A stretch of DNA of 61,508 nt from Methylocystis sp. (GTDB lineage Bacteria > Pseudomonadota > Alphaproteobacteria > Rhizobiales > Beijerinckiaceae). The stretch covers positions 1-61,508 of the forward strand of contig NZ_JAKFWS010000018.1 of NCBI RefSeq assembly GCF_021731785.1, written 5' to 3'. Below, piece by piece: positions 52,477-61,508 of the stretch. Positions within the stretch are counted from its first letter, which is position 1. Every line of letters starts with the position of its first letter. A model generated the notes under the pieces. The model had not been told where the DNA came from, searched no databases, and was given only the letters and a program-made list of their open reading frames with translations. The position numbers were made by a program, and so were the translations under genes.

Positions 52477-53016
52477 ATGCGCAAAATGCTGACACGCTTT
52501 CTTTTGATGGCGCTGATCCCGGCAATGATCGGCGGCGTGCAGGCTCAGGCGCAATCTATTCAGCGCTTGAAACTCGCCGTCTTCGACATCGAACTCGACG
52601 ATTTCTCCGCCGGCGGACCGATCGCCGGAGAGAGCCCCGAGGAAACCGACCGACTGCAAAGAATGACCGCGCTCGCGCAGGACCTCCTGGCTCAATCAGG
52701 GCTTTTCGACATCGTCGATGGAAGCGCCTCAACCGACCAGAGAGTCAAGGACCACTGGCTGCGCAAATGCAACGGCTGCGACGCCGATATCGCCCGTGCG
52801 CTTGGCGCAGACCTGTCCTTCGTCTGCTTCTTTCGCAAAATCAGTGTGATGGAGCAAAATCTCGAGATTCGCATCCGCGACGCGCGCACGGGGCGATTGG
52901 CGCATGCTTCGCAAACCGATCTGCGCGGAGAAACGGATCAGTCCTGGAGTCGCGCGCTGAAATTCCTCATCCGATATCGCCTTGTCGAGCCGGAGCTCGC
53001 ACGCCGAAAGCAGTGA
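52477..53016 (+). CDS. DUF3280/DUF2380 family secreted protein
   Basis: A 179-aa protein with a signal peptide (RFLLMALIPAMIGGVQAQAQS) and a mature part containing KLAVFDIELDD and two Cys in CNGCDADIARALGADLSF. Proteins of this family often sit beside MoxYX-type systems in methylotrophs. The ATG at 52477 is preceded by GGAG; the frame is open further upstream but lacks a signal peptide if started there. The function is unknown. Confidence 0.72.
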   Translation: MRKMLTRFLLMALIPAMIGGVQAQAQSIQRLKLAVFDIELDDFSAGGPIAGESPEETDRLQRMTALAQDLLAQSGLFDIVDGSASTDQRVKDHWLRKCNGCDADIARALGADLSFVCFFRKISVMEQNLEIRIRDARTGRLAHASQTDLRGETDQSWSRALKFLIRYRLVEPELARRKQ

Positions 53017-53178
53017 TGGCCGCAGCTGGGCCCTTTCTTAAGAATTACGGTTAACAGTCCGCAAACGCCGCCCCCGAATCGCCCAAATCCCCGCCTATTT
53101 CGGCTGTGCGCCTCGCGCGCTATTATACAGTCGGCGTTTTTATGCGATCCCGCGCGTTTCGGCGACGGGTCAGGGGCT

Positions 53179-54636
53179 ATGCGGATGATCTTCTCGAAGT
53201 CCACATTGATCGCGGCGGCTACCGCATTGTTTGTCTCAATTTGCGCCGCTGCGCCCGCCCGCGCGACGCCGTCGATCGTCATCGACGTCTCTTCGGGGGC
53301 CGTGCTCTCGCATGATCAGGCGACCGCCGCCTGGTATCCCGCCTCTGTGACGAAGCTGATGACCGTTTATGTCGCGCTCGAAGCGGTACGGCAGGGCCGG
53401 ATCTCGCTCGACACGCCGGTGATGATGTCGCCGCGCGCCTGCCGCGCGGCGCCTTCCAAGATGGGGTTCAGACCCGGCTCGGAAGTCACCCTGCACAACG
53501 CGCTCGTCATGCTGATGGTGAAATCCGCCAACGACATCGCCGTCGCGATCGCCGAAGGCGTGTCCGGCTCGGTCGAAGCCTTCGCCGACGAGATGAACCG
53601 CGCTTCCGCTTCGCTCGGCATGACTCAGTCGGTATGGTACAATCCTAACGGCCTCCCCGACGAACGGCAGGTCACGTCGGCGCGCGATCTCGCTATCCTC
53701 GGACGCGCGCTCTACCTGCAGTTTCCCGAGCACGCCAATCTGTTCAACATCGGCGCGATGCAGCTCGGCAAGCAGATCATTCCCACTCATAACCATCTGC
53801 TCGGCCGCTATCCCGGAGCCGACGGCATGAAGACCGGCTTCACCTGCTCGGCCGGATTCAATCTTGTCGCTTCAGCCACCCGCGGCGGCCGGCGTTTGAT
53901 CGCCGTCGTCCTCGGCGCGCCCAATCCGATTCTGCGCACGGCGAAGACGGCGGCCTTGCTCGACCGCGGCTTCCAGAGCGGCGCGGCCGTCGCCTCGCTC
54001 GCTTCGCTGCCGTCTTCGGGCCCCACTGCGGCGCCCGACCTGCGCGAAGCGGTATGTCATCATCGCGGCCCCGGCGCGGCCCAATTCATGGCGGAAATCG
54101 AAGACGCGTCGGTCCCTGTCGGCTCCGGCGTTCCGCTGCTCGACGCGCTGAGCGGCGCTCAGCAACAGCAGCGCACGAACGCCAAAGAGATCGCGCACCT
54201 GCCACGCCCGCGTTTTGAGCCGGTCCCGGTTTATGTCGGACGCGCGCCGGGCTACGCCGGCCCTGTGGCCCGGACGCGGGCGCCGGGCGCTCCCGTCGGC
54301 GAACAGCCAGATCTCGCCGCCTATGCGGCGCAACCGGAGCCCGGCGACGCGAACGCTTCGCCGATTGGCAAGCCGGCGCCTGACGCGGTGTCGCTGCGCC
54401 GCGCCAAGCATGCAAAGGCCGTGAAGGCGGCGCGCTCGGCGGCAAGAGCCGCCAGGGCCGACGCCGCCAAATCTGACGCCGGCGGCGCCGACGCAAGCGA
54501 AAGCGCGCCCGCGCCGAAGCCGAAGGCGGCGGCGAGAAGCGCGGCCAAGCCGAAAGCGGCCGCATCTCCCAACGAAGCCCAGAAGCGCGCGGTCGCGCCG
54601 AAAGTTCGCTCCCCCGCCGAACCGGGCAAAAGCTGA
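53179..54636 (+). CDS. D-alanyl-D-alanine carboxypeptidase (PBP5/6 type)
   Basis: A 485-aa serine-type penicillin-binding protein. It has a signal peptide (1-29), the active-site S56-V-T-K59, S116-A-N118 and K218-T-G220. It trims the fifth D-Ala of peptidoglycan stems. The catalytic domain ends near residue 290; the last 150 residues are Ala/Pro/Lys-rich low-complexity sequence that replaces the usual PBP5 C-terminal domain and membrane-binding helix, so its anchoring may differ. Confidence 0.9.
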   Translation: MRMIFSKSTLIAAATALFVSICAAAPARATPSIVIDVSSGAVLSHDQATAAWYPASVTKLMTVYVALEAVRQGRISLDTPVMMSPRACRAAPSKMGFRPGSEVTLHNALVMLMVKSANDIAVAIAEGVSGSVEAFADEMNRASASLGMTQSVWYNPNGLPDERQVTSARDLAILGRALYLQFPEHANLFNIGAMQLGKQIIPTHNHLLGRYPGADGMKTGFTCSAGFNLVASATRGGRRLIAVVLGAPNPILRTAKTAALLDRGFQSGAAVASLASLPSSGPTAAPDLREAVCHHRGPGAAQFMAEIEDASVPVGSGVPLLDALSGAQQQQRTNAKEIAHLPRPRFEPVPVYVGRAPGYAGPVARTRAPGAPVGEQPDLAAYAAQPEPGDANASPIGKPAPDAVSLRRAKHAKAVKAARSAARAARADAAKSDAGGADASESAPAPKPKAAARSAAKPKAAASPNEAQKRAVAPKVRSPAEPGKS

Positions 54637-54740
54637 GCGCGAAAGAAACGCGCGCTCTGGAAAGGCGCGGCGTTTTCAGCGAACATGCGCGCCTTCCGCG
54701 AGCGGAAAATCTCTTCTGCCGCGGCGCGAGTTCCGTCTGA

Positions 54741-55925
54741 ATGAATGATTTGACCACGACCGCCGGCGGTCGCACGGCGCGGTCGGCGCCGCCGCCCATT
54801 CCGCTGACCGTCGTCACCGGCTTCCTCGGCGCCGGCAAGACGACGCTGCTCAATCGATTGCTCGCCTCGCCGGCGCTCGCCGATACGCTCGTCCTCATCA
54901 ACGAATTCGGCGAGATCGGCCTCGATCATCTCTTCATCGAGAAGATCGACGGCGACATGGTGCTGATGAGTTCGGGTTGCGTGTGCTGCACGATCCGCGG
55001 CGATCTGGTGAACACGCTCGAAGACCTGCTGAAGCGCCTCGACAACGGCCGGATCAAGCCGTTCAAGCGGATCGTGCTGGAGACGACCGGCCTCGCCGAT
55101 CCAGCGCCGATCCTGCACGCGATCATGTATCATCCCTATCTGATGATGCGTTATCGGCTCGACGGCGTCGTGACGCTGATCGACGCGGTGAATGGCGAAG
55201 CGACGCTCGACGCGCATGAGGAAGCCGTCAAACAAGCCGCGGTCGCGGACCGGCTCGTCATCGCCAAGACCGATCTGCCGCAGGGCGCCGAGCGGTTCGG
55301 CGCGCTGAAGGCGAGGCTGGCGCGACTTAATCCCGGCGCACTGCAGCTTGACGCGGCCAAAGGCGAAGCGACGCCAGAGGCGATCATTAATTGTGGCCTA
55401 TACGATCTCTCGACCAAGACGCCGCGCGTGAAGGAATGGCTCAACGCCGAGGCGGTCGAAGAAGCGCAGGAGCATGGCCACGCCGGCCACGACCATGCGC
55501 ATCATCACGAAACTCATCACCATCGTCATGACGCGAACCGGCACGACGCGCATATTCGCGCCTTCTGCTTTTCCGCCGACGCGCCGCTGACGCCAGCCTC
55601 CTTTGATATTTTCATCGATCTTCTGCGCCACACGCATGGGCCGCGCATGTTGCGCGTGAAGGGAATCGTGGCCCTCGCCGACGATCCCTCGCGCCCCGTG
55701 GCGATCCACGGCGTGCAGCATGTCTTCCACCCGCCGCATCGACTCGACGCCTGGCCCGACGCCGACACGCGCACGCGCATCGTCTTCATCGTCAAGGATC
55801 TCGACGAAGGCTTCGTTCAGGGACTCTACGGCGCGCTGGTCAATCACCCTGCGCCGGATCGCCCCGACGCCCAAGCGCTCGCCGATAGTCCGCTCGCGCC
55901 GAAGGCGCGCGGTCTGCTCGGCTAA
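54741..55925 (+). CDS. CobW/COG0523 family GTP-dependent metallochaperone
   Basis: A 394-aa G3E GTPase. Walker A is GFLGAGKTTLLNRLL, the metal motif is C80-V-C82-C83 (GCVCCTIRGDL), and DGVVTLIDAVNG and AKTDLPQ complete the GTPase core. Between residues 245 and 271, 13 of 27 residues are His, a probable zinc- or nickel-binding loop. The CobW C-terminal domain follows (RAFCFSADAPL and GVQHVFHPP). Metal identity is not determined; zinc is usual for this family, but cobalt for a cobalamin pathway is possible given eutBC. Confidence 0.9.
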   Translation: MNDLTTTAGGRTARSAPPPIPLTVVTGFLGAGKTTLLNRLLASPALADTLVLINEFGEIGLDHLFIEKIDGDMVLMSSGCVCCTIRGDLVNTLEDLLKRLDNGRIKPFKRIVLETTGLADPAPILHAIMYHPYLMMRYRLDGVVTLIDAVNGEATLDAHEEAVKQAAVADRLVIAKTDLPQGAERFGALKARLARLNPGALQLDAAKGEATPEAIINCGLYDLSTKTPRVKEWLNAEAVEEAQEHGHAGHDHAHHHETHHHRHDANRHDAHIRAFCFSADAPLTPASFDIFIDLLRHTHGPRMLRVKGIVALADDPSRPVAIHGVQHVFHPPHRLDAWPDADTRTRIVFIVKDLDEGFVQGLYGALVNHPAPDRPDAQALADSPLAPKARGLLG

Positions 55926-55964
55926 CGCGCGCGACCTTCCCTTCGACCTGACCGAACGCCCATA

Positions 55965-57287
55965 CTACTTTGCCGAACGGTTGATAAGGTCCCGAACGCG
56001 CCGCTCAAGACCATGCAGGTCCTCGCGCCATTGCGGGGGAAGTCTGGCCAATCCGGCGGACGCCTGCAGCGAGCACCAATCGGCGACGGCGTGGGCGACA
56101 AGCGATACGCTGTCCGCAAGGCGCGATTGTCGATGCGTTCCGCGAAGCCAGAAGGCCAATGTTGGGAACGCCGTGACGGTCACCATCGCCGCGCCGACAA
56201 GCGCCGAGGCCGTCTCATGCGACATCTGACCCCTGCCCACGCCGAGATAAGTCAACGCGACGACCAGCGGTAGCGTGGTCGACGACAATAGCGCCAATGC
56301 CGGCATATCCCGCTCCGGCAGCGTCCCTCGGAAAAGATTGAGCGGCGCCAGGCGAATGAGCAGGAACGCCACGCAAAACAAGATGAAGCGCACGACGCTC
56401 GCCGGACTCGAGACCAGCGCCGGGAAATCGAAAGCCGCGCCGCTCTCGATGAAAAACAGCGGGATGAGGAAACCAGAGCCGATCGCCGTCAAACGCTCCT
56501 TGAGAATTTCCGCCCTGGTGCCGCGCACAAGGACTGCGACAGCCATGCCAGCCATGTAGGAGCCGACCACAAGCTCCATGCCCAGTCGATCGGCGAAGGA
56601 GACGAAACCGAGCAAAACCACAATCGAAATTCGGATGGGAAGCAGTTCGCCGTCGCCAAGCCAAAGAACGATGCTTTCCGCCAATCGATCGGATCGGACC
56701 CGCTTGAGCAGGAAAATCGCCGCGAGTCCGATGGCGATGAACGACGCGCTCAAGAGCGTCTGGTGGAGATGATGATTGTGTTGCGCGAGAACGATTGACG
56801 CGAGAACGAGCGGCCCGAGTTCGCTTACGGCCGCGACGCCAAGGACATAATGTCCAAATTCGTCGTCGAGCTCTCCCGCCTGCCGCAACATCAGGATCAA
56901 TATGCCGAAAGCCGAGGTCGGCAGGATCAGCGCGACGAGAAGCGGCGCCTCGACGAGGCCGAGAAGGTAAAGCGCTCCGGAAATAACTAACGAAAGGCTC
57001 AAGGATACGAGCCATGCATAAAACCCTAGTCGAAGGGGCTTTCCGCTTATTTCCTTCTGGTTGAACTCGAAACCCGCCTGAAAAAACAGATAGACCAGCC
57101 CGAATTCCCTGAGAAAGTCCAAAGCGCTGTCCGCATTCACCAGTCCCGCGCCGCTCGGGCCGACAAGCATGCCCAGGAGAAGTTCGATGGCGACGATCGG
57201 CGCGCGCGCAAAAACCGGAATGCGATTGAGCAGCGGCGCGAGCACGGCGATGCAGGAGATGATGAAGATCGCGTGGAACTCAATCAT
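55965..57287 (-). CDS. Cation:proton antiporter, CPA2 type
   Basis: A 440-aa membrane protein with about 12 transmembrane segments (first at residues 4-22, GPSGAGL re-entrant region near 45). It belongs to the Kef/NhaA-like CPA2 group; there is no TrkA-N domain in the C-terminal tail, which is only about 50 residues. The ATG at 57287 has AGGAG upstream; an alternative ATG at 57326 adds 13 residues. Confidence 0.85.
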   Translation of the reverse strand: MIEFHAIFIISCIAVLAPLLNRIPVFARAPIVAIELLLGMLVGPSGAGLVNADSALDFLREFGLVYLFFQAGFEFNQKEISGKPLRLGFYAWLVSLSLSLVISGALYLLGLVEAPLLVALILPTSAFGILILMLRQAGELDDEFGHYVLGVAAVSELGPLVLASIVLAQHNHHLHQTLLSASFIAIGLAAIFLLKRVRSDRLAESIVLWLGDGELLPIRISIVVLLGFVSFADRLGMELVVGSYMAGMAVAVLVRGTRAEILKERLTAIGSGFLIPLFFIESGAAFDFPALVSSPASVVRFILFCVAFLLIRLAPLNLFRGTLPERDMPALALLSSTTLPLVVALTYLGVGRGQMSHETASALVGAAMVTVTAFPTLAFWLRGTHRQSRLADSVSLVAHAVADWCSLQASAGLARLPPQWREDLHGLERRVRDLINRSAK

Positions 57288-57566
57288 GGGCGTCAATCTC
57301 CTGTTGGGCTCCAATTCGCAGGTCACGGCGGATTGCCGGCAAACCGACCCGCGACCGAATCTTTTCCAGATCCATACGATGCGTTAGGGTTCCGCCTGCG
57401 CTCAACCCCTGATTAGCAATACAGGGGGCGGCCGAGCGTCGGACGATCTCGATCGAACGATTTTGGTCGGCGCGCGAGTGGCGACACAATCCTTCCGGCG
57501 CCGGAATACATGCCGGGACGGCGGCAAATATCGCATTGGAAAGACTGATCGAGCGGGTTTCGACCG

Positions 57567-58334
57567 ATGACGCGGCGCGCCGAGATGGGACTTTTGCGAC
57601 CCTTTGCACGGGCGGGGAACGCGCTTCTCGATCTCGTCTATCCGCCGTCCTGCCTCGTCTGCCGAAGCGCCGTCGCCGTTCATGGCGCGATCTGCGCCGA
57701 ATGCTGGCGCGACATCGCCTTTATCGAGCGCCCCTATTGTGAGCGGCTCGGCACGCCGTTCGAACGCGACCTGGCGCAGCCGGGCTTGATCTCGCTCGAA
57801 GCGGCAGCCAATCCGCCAGCCTTCGGCCGCGCCAGAGCCGTCGCCCGATATGACAGCGACAAGGCCCGCGCCCTGGCGCACCGTCTGAAATATTACGACC
57901 GGCTGGAGCTCGCGGAACCGATCGGCTGCTGGATGGCGCGGGCCGGCGCCGAACTCCTCGCCGACGCCGATGTGATCGTGCCGATCCCCTTACACCGGCT
58001 GTGGCTTCTGGCGCGCCGGTTCAATCAGTCGGCGGCGCTTGCGCAGGCGATTTCCCGCCAGAGCGCCGTGCCGGCGGAGATGATGGCGCTTTTGCGCGTC
58101 AAGCCGACGGCGCCCCAGGTCGGGCTGACGCGGGCGCAGCGCGCCGCCAATCTCTCCGGTGCCTTTCGCGTCTCGCCCGAACGCGCCGACGCGATCGACG
58201 GGCGCAATGTCGTGCTCGTCGACGATGTGCTGACCACCGGGGCGACGGCCAACGCCGCGACGCGCGCGTTACGCAAGGCGGGCGCGGCGCGCGTCGATCT
58301 CCTGGTCTTCGCGCGGGCCGTGACAAGCCCATAG
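57567..58334 (+). CDS. comF: ComF family phosphoribosyltransferase-like protein
   Basis: A 255-aa ComF protein. The N-terminal zinc motif is PPSCLVCRSAV with GAICAECW; the PRPP-binding motif is NVVLVDDVLTTGATANA. ComF proteins support DNA uptake or amidophosphoribosyl-type chemistry; the exact role in proteobacteria is unclear. A second start at 57585 is possible. Confidence 0.88.
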   Translation: MTRRAEMGLLRPFARAGNALLDLVYPPSCLVCRSAVAVHGAICAECWRDIAFIERPYCERLGTPFERDLAQPGLISLEAAANPPAFGRARAVARYDSDKARALAHRLKYYDRLELAEPIGCWMARAGAELLADADVIVPIPLHRLWLLARRFNQSAALAQAISRQSAVPAEMMALLRVKPTAPQVGLTRAQRAANLSGAFRVSPERADAIDGRNVVLVDDVLTTGATANAATRALRKAGAARVDLLVFARAVTSP

Positions 58335-58355
58335 CGGCCGGCGTATAAGCGCGCC

Positions 58356-58628
58356 ATGGCCCCCCGCATCGAAATCTACACCACGCCCACCTGCCCCTAT
58401 TGCGTCGCCGCAAAGCGGCTGCTGACGCAGAAGGGCGCCGCCTTTGAAGAAATTTCGGTGGCGTGGGACCCGCTCGGACGCCGCCGGATGAGCCAGCGCG
58501 CCAATGGCGGCTCGACCGTGCCGCAGATTTTCATCGACGACCGGCACGTCGGCGGTTGCGACGAACTTTACGCCCTCGAACGCGAGGGCGCGCTCGACGC
58601 GCTCCTCGCCGGAGGAGCGCCGGCATGA
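58356..58628 (+). CDS. grxC: Glutaredoxin 3
   Basis: A 90-aa dithiol glutaredoxin with the active site TCPYCVAA (C12/C15), the cis-Pro segment STVPQIFI and the glutathione-binding GGCDEL. It lies 21 bases after comF and overlaps the next gene by four bases. Confidence 0.95.
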   Translation: MAPRIEIYTTPTCPYCVAAKRLLTQKGAAFEEISVAWDPLGRRRMSQRANGGSTVPQIFIDDRHVGGCDELYALEREGALDALLAGGAPA

Positions 58629-59023
58629 TCCGCTATTCGCTCATCTGCGACGCCGGCCACAGCTTCGAAAGTTGGTTTCGCGACAGCGCAAGCTTCGAGA
58701 AGCAGGCGACCGAAGGACGGATCTCCTGTCCCTTTTGCGACTCGACGAAGATCGCGCGCGACGTGATGGCGCCCAATGTCGCCAAGCCGCGCGACGACGC
58801 TGCGCGCGATCTGCGCGCCAAGCTGCGCGAGCTGCACGACACGGTGATCGCCCATACCGAAGACGTCGGCGACCGCTTCCCGGAGGAGGCGCGCGCCATC
58901 GAGGACGGCGAAACCGAACGCCGCGCGATCCGCGGCCATGCGACTTTCGAGGAAGCCAAGGCGCTGCTCGAAGAGGGAATCGAGATTCTTCCGATCCCGG
59001 GGCTGCCAAGCGACGGCAACTGA
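58625..59023 (+). CDS. DUF1178 family protein
   Basis: A 132-aa protein of the DUF1178 family. It begins MIRYSLICDAGHSFESWFRDS and has a zinc-ribbon-like CPFCDST. The ATG overlaps the glutaredoxin stop (ATGA), which sets the start. The function is unknown; the coupling to a glutaredoxin hints at a redox or metal role. Confidence 0.9.
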   Translation: MIRYSLICDAGHSFESWFRDSASFEKQATEGRISCPFCDSTKIARDVMAPNVAKPRDDAARDLRAKLRELHDTVIAHTEDVGDRFPEEARAIEDGETERRAIRGHATFEEAKALLEEGIEILPIPGLPSDGN

Positions 59024-59096
59024 CGCGCGCCTCTTCTCCTGCGCAAAACACGATGCGCGGCTAATGTCGCTCCCAATACGCAGCGCTTTGCACGAT

Positions 59097-59200
59097 GTCA
59101 TTCCCGACGCGCGCAGCGCGATCGGGAATCCAGAAAAGACCAATCATGCGTGGCGTCGCCCCTGGATTCCCGATCAGGCCTGAGGCCTGTCGGGAATGAC
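59097..59200. repeat. Palindromic repeat pair, copy 2 of the dispersed hairpin
   Basis: Two hairpins in mirror arrangement: GTCATTCCCGA ... TCGGGAATCCAG (59097-59133) and CTGGATTCCCGA ... TCGGGAATGAC (59162-59200). The second contains the same 36-base hairpin as 2973-3008 except for the loop. Together they form one large palindrome. It lies between the converging DUF1178 and DUF1254 genes. Confidence 0.8.
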
Positions 59201-59214
59201 AGCGTCCGCGAGAC

Positions 59215-59817
59215 TCACCCCTGCGGCAGATCGAAACTCTGGCAGCTGATCGCGCTCAACCGGTTGCGCGCGCGCTCCTGATCGGAAGGGCGCTTCGCCA
59301 AAGAGCGGATCAGCACGAAGCCGCGCTTCGTCGGCGCGGTGAGCCGCACTTCCGACGGCGGCGGCGCATCGCCCTCATCCGCGCTCTGCATAGCGTCGAT
59401 CTGGCGCGCGTCGCCGACGACGATGTCGATTTTGCCCTTGATCGCCGAGCGATCAGTCATCGAATGATAGATGCGGCCGGCGTTGGCGTGAAACGAAAGG
59501 CCGAGAAAATCCTCGCCGTCGACGCTGGTCTTGACCCGCAGCGGACCCTTGCCGAGATCATAGACGCAGACCGCCTCGGCGAAGGCCGGATCTTCGAAGG
59601 GAAGCGTCTCGTCGCCGGGCGCCATCTGCGGCAGCAGCACCACGCCTTCCGCCGGAGCGGCGCTCTTCACATAGGCTGCAAGCCGCCCCAGCGCGTCGCG
59701 CGGCGCGACAGTCGGCATCAGCAGCACCGAAACGATATGCACGATCCCGGCGACGAGCAGCGTGGCCATCAACCAGGGCAAGAGGTCGAGAAAGCGATCG
59801 GGAATATTCAGGCGCAT
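59215..59817 (-). CDS. DUF1254 domain protein
   Basis: A 200-aa protein with one N-terminal transmembrane helix (about residues 12-34) and a DUF1254-like domain: DPAFAEAVCVYDLGKGPLRV, GLSFHANAGRIYH, and the C-terminal RNRLSAISCQS. Its start overlaps the DUF1214 gene by ten bases. The two domains are often fused or adjacent; the function is unknown. Confidence 0.82.
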   Translation of the reverse strand: MRLNIPDRFLDLLPWLMATLLVAGIVHIVSVLLMPTVAPRDALGRLAAYVKSAAPAEGVVLLPQMAPGDETLPFEDPAFAEAVCVYDLGKGPLRVKTSVDGEDFLGLSFHANAGRIYHSMTDRSAIKGKIDIVVGDARQIDAMQSADEGDAPPPSEVRLTAPTKRGFVLIRSLAKRPSDQERARNRLSAISCQSFDLPQG

Positions 59818-60398
59818 CCGAGTTTCACGATTTTTGGAAAGGAATTGGGATCGGGATTTGAGTCGATGTCGAGCGGCGTATCATAGAGCCGCAGCATGAC
59901 GACGAAACCCTGCGCCTTTCCCGGCGACAGCCAATTGCCGGGCCGCGCGTCCCGAGCGACGTCGATTTCAAAAGCGCCGCCCTCCTTGCGCAGAACGTCG
60001 ACCGAGGAATAGCCGTAACGGTCGGTGGGATTGGCGACGAGCCTTCCGTCAGGACTGGCGAGCGCAATCGTCCAGAAACGCGCGGCTGGCAAGGGATCGA
60101 CGATGCGATATTTGCATTCGGCGTCAAGCGGCGCGCCGTCGGAATCGGTGCGCGCGATGAAGGCCAGTCCCTGATCGCGGCCGAGCGGAGCCTCGCCGGA
60201 ACGCGAGATCACCGCCCGCGCGTAAGGATCGATATCGGCGCCGCCGATATGCGGCCATGACGTCCACGGACCGGCGCGTAAAGAATTGAAGCCGTAGCCG
60301 GCGTTGAGCGACAGCACCGTCGCAAAGAGCCCGATCGCGATGCCGGCGATCATCGCCGAGGCGGCGCGCAGATAATTCGCGTAAGGCTTGAGGTCCAA
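59808..60398 (-). CDS. DUF1214 domain protein
   Basis: A 196-aa protein with an N-terminal membrane helix (about 12-34) and the DUF1214 signature: FWTIALASPDGRLVANPTDR, then SSVDVLR, PGNWLSPG and LRLYDTPL. It is probably a membrane-anchored partner of the DUF1254 protein downstream. It lies 15 bases after the PBP1A gene in the same direction. Confidence 0.85.
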   Translation of the reverse strand: MDLKPYANYLRAASAMIAGIAIGLFATVLSLNAGYGFNSLRAGPWTSWPHIGGADIDPYARAVISRSGEAPLGRDQGLAFIARTDSDGAPLDAECKYRIVDPLPAARFWTIALASPDGRLVANPTDRYGYSSVDVLRKEGGAFEIDVARDARPGNWLSPGKAQGFVVMLRLYDTPLDIDSNPDPNSFPKIVKLGCA

Positions 60399-60413
60399 GA
60401 AGCGCTCCCGAAG

Positions 60414-61508
60414 CTAACGTATGACGCCGCCGTCGGCCGCGTGTGGCGCGCGCATCGCCTCTCGCGGCGCGGCGTCGGACGCTGCAGGTTCGGGCGCCTC
60501 GAGCCCGCTCTGCTTGTCGCCGCCGACCGCCTTGATCTTCATCTGAATCGATTCGAGCGCCTGGATCGCGCTCTTCGACAAGGTCGCTGGCCGCTGCGGC
60601 GCGCCGAGCTCGACGGGCTTCACCACATTGGCGTTGACGACGGCCGTCGCGCCTTTGGGATCCGGCCTCAATCCGACGATCGGCTTCAAGGTCGCGCCCT
60701 GATGCGCATAGGCCATGATGTCGTGCCAGGTGCCGGCCGGCAGCGTGCCGCCGGTCATGTTGTTCATCGGCGCATTGTCGTCATTGCCGTACCAGACGCA
60801 GCCGCCCATCGTTCCGGAATAGCCGCAGAACCATGCGTCCTTGTAGCCGTTCGTCGTGCCGGTCTTGCCGATGACGTCGATGCCCTCGCCAAGCTGGGCG
60901 CGTTTGCCGGTGCCTTCCTCGACGACTTTCTTCATCATGCCGGCGAGTTCGACGACCTTGTCGTAGGGCACCGCCTGCTTTTGCGGCGGGGCGTCGCGGT
61001 CATGGCGATACAGCAGATCGCCCTGGCGGTTGCGGATTTCGACAGCGGCGTAAGGCGTGACCTTCTTGCCGCCGTTGACGAAAGCGGCGTAAGCGGCCGA
61101 ATGTTCAAGCGGAATGACGTCGCTCTGGCCGACCGGCAGCGACGGCGTGTCTTCAAGCGGCGTGCTGATGCCGAGACGCCGGCAGGTGTCGATGATCTTG
61201 GCGCGGCCGATCCGCGAATCGCCATTGCCGATCGCCTGCGACAATTGGATGGCGATAGTGTTCAAGGATTTCGCCAACGCCATGGCGAGCGGCATGGAGC
61301 CGGCGTAGCCGCCGCTGTAATTATGGACGCAATAATTGCCGATGCAGGTCGGCCGGTCGGTGACGATGGTGGTCGGCTTGAATTTGCCGCTCATCAGCGC
61401 CGTCAGATAGACATAGGGCTTGAAGGAGGAGCCGGGCTGGCGCGCGGCGTCGGTCGCGCGGTTGAACTGGCTCGCGCCATAGTCCCGCCCGCCGACGATG
61501 GCGCGAAC
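60414..61508 (-). CDS. mrcA: Penicillin-binding protein 1A, C-terminal part (5' end outside window)
   Basis: The open frame continues to the right edge. It encodes the transpeptidase half of a class A PBP: IVGGRDYGASQFNRATDA, active-site Ser in PGSSFKPYVYL, the SQAIGNG-type SxN region and the KTGTTNGYKDAWFCGYS motif. The C-terminus is an Ala/Pro-rich tail. The glycosyltransferase half lies outside the window. Confidence 0.93.
   Translation of the reverse strand, partial: VRAIVGGRDYGASQFNRATDAARQPGSSFKPYVYLTALMSGKFKPTTIVTDRPTCIGNYCVHNYSGGYAGSMPLAMALAKSLNTIAIQLSQAIGNGDSRIGRAKIIDTCRRLGISTPLEDTPSLPVGQSDVIPLEHSAAYAAFVNGGKKVTPYAAVEIRNRQGDLLYRHDRDAPPQKQAVPYDKVVELAGMMKKVVEEGTGKRAQLGEGIDVIGKTGTTNGYKDAWFCGYSGTMGGCVWYGNDDNAPMNNMTGGTLPAGTWHDIMAYAHQGATLKPIVGLRPDPKGATAVVNANVVKPVELGAPQRPATLSKSAIQALESIQMKIKAVGGDKQSGLEAPEPAASDAAPREAMRAPHAADGGVIR

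Overview
The window looks like a chromosomal segment of an alphaproteobacterial methylotroph, most likely a type II methanotroph of the Methylocystis/Methylosinus kind. This is inferred from the high GC content, an NAD-linked molybdenum formate dehydrogenase operon (fdsGBA-fdhD-fdsD), an adjacent MoxY/MoxX-type two-component pair, a FeSII (Shethna)-type ferredoxin like those that protect nitrogenase, a NepR-type anti-sigma factor with EcfG-like promoters, and NHEJ genes of the rhizobial type. No rRNA, tRNA or CRISPR array was seen.

Layout. 0-3.5 kb: an IS630-type transposase tail, a FeSII-ferredoxin/ferritin-like fusion with a stand-alone ferritin-like paralogue, small hypotheticals and palindromic repeats. 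4-10.8 kb: a partner-switching cassette (STAS antagonist, RsbW-like kinase, NAD-glutamate dehydrogenase, five-PAS PP2C phosphatase), all leftward and tightly packed. 10.9-16.8 kb: amino-acid catabolism (Cys/Met PLP enzyme, HglS-type 2-oxoadipate enzyme, ALDH7, ornithine-type aminotransferase). 16.8-22.4 kb: a FAD/GcvT demethylating oxidoreductase coupled to a choline/ethanolamine-kinase-like protein, divergent from ethanolamine ammonia-lyase eutBC. 22.5-25.8 kb: an unassigned three-gene set (methyltransferase, haem-oxygenase-like di-iron enzyme, PurD-like ATP-grasp ligase). 25.8-31.8 kb: the four-gene ligase-associated repair operon (MPE, Lhr-type helicase, ATP-dependent ligase, MBL exonuclease). 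32-34.3 kb: a ThDP enzyme with a carboxymuconolactone-decarboxylase-like partner. 34.3-42.4 kb: a stress island with CsbD proteins, an AI-2E-type permease, a DUF883 protein, two Ku genes, LigD and NepR. 42.4-50.1 kb: YchJ and the fds operon with its LysR regulator. 50.3-53 kb: MoxYX-type two-component system and a DUF3280 protein. 53-61.5 kb: DD-carboxypeptidase, CobW-type GTPase, antiporter, ComF, glutaredoxin, DUF1178, a DUF1254/DUF1214 pair and the 3' part of a PBP1A gene.

How it fits together. Seven sites of the form GGAAC-N16/17-NGTT, the signature of the alphaproteobacterial general-stress sigma factor EcfG, lie 32-60 bases in front of start codons. They precede both csbD genes, the AI-2E permease, the DUF883-membrane protein-Ku-LigD operon, the second Ku gene, a 57-aa protein and the unassigned three-gene set. 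The last link, plus a FixL-like PAS domain in the partner-switching phosphatase, are the observations I consider most worth pursuing. Functions of hypothetical genes and all promoter calls are sequence reading only.
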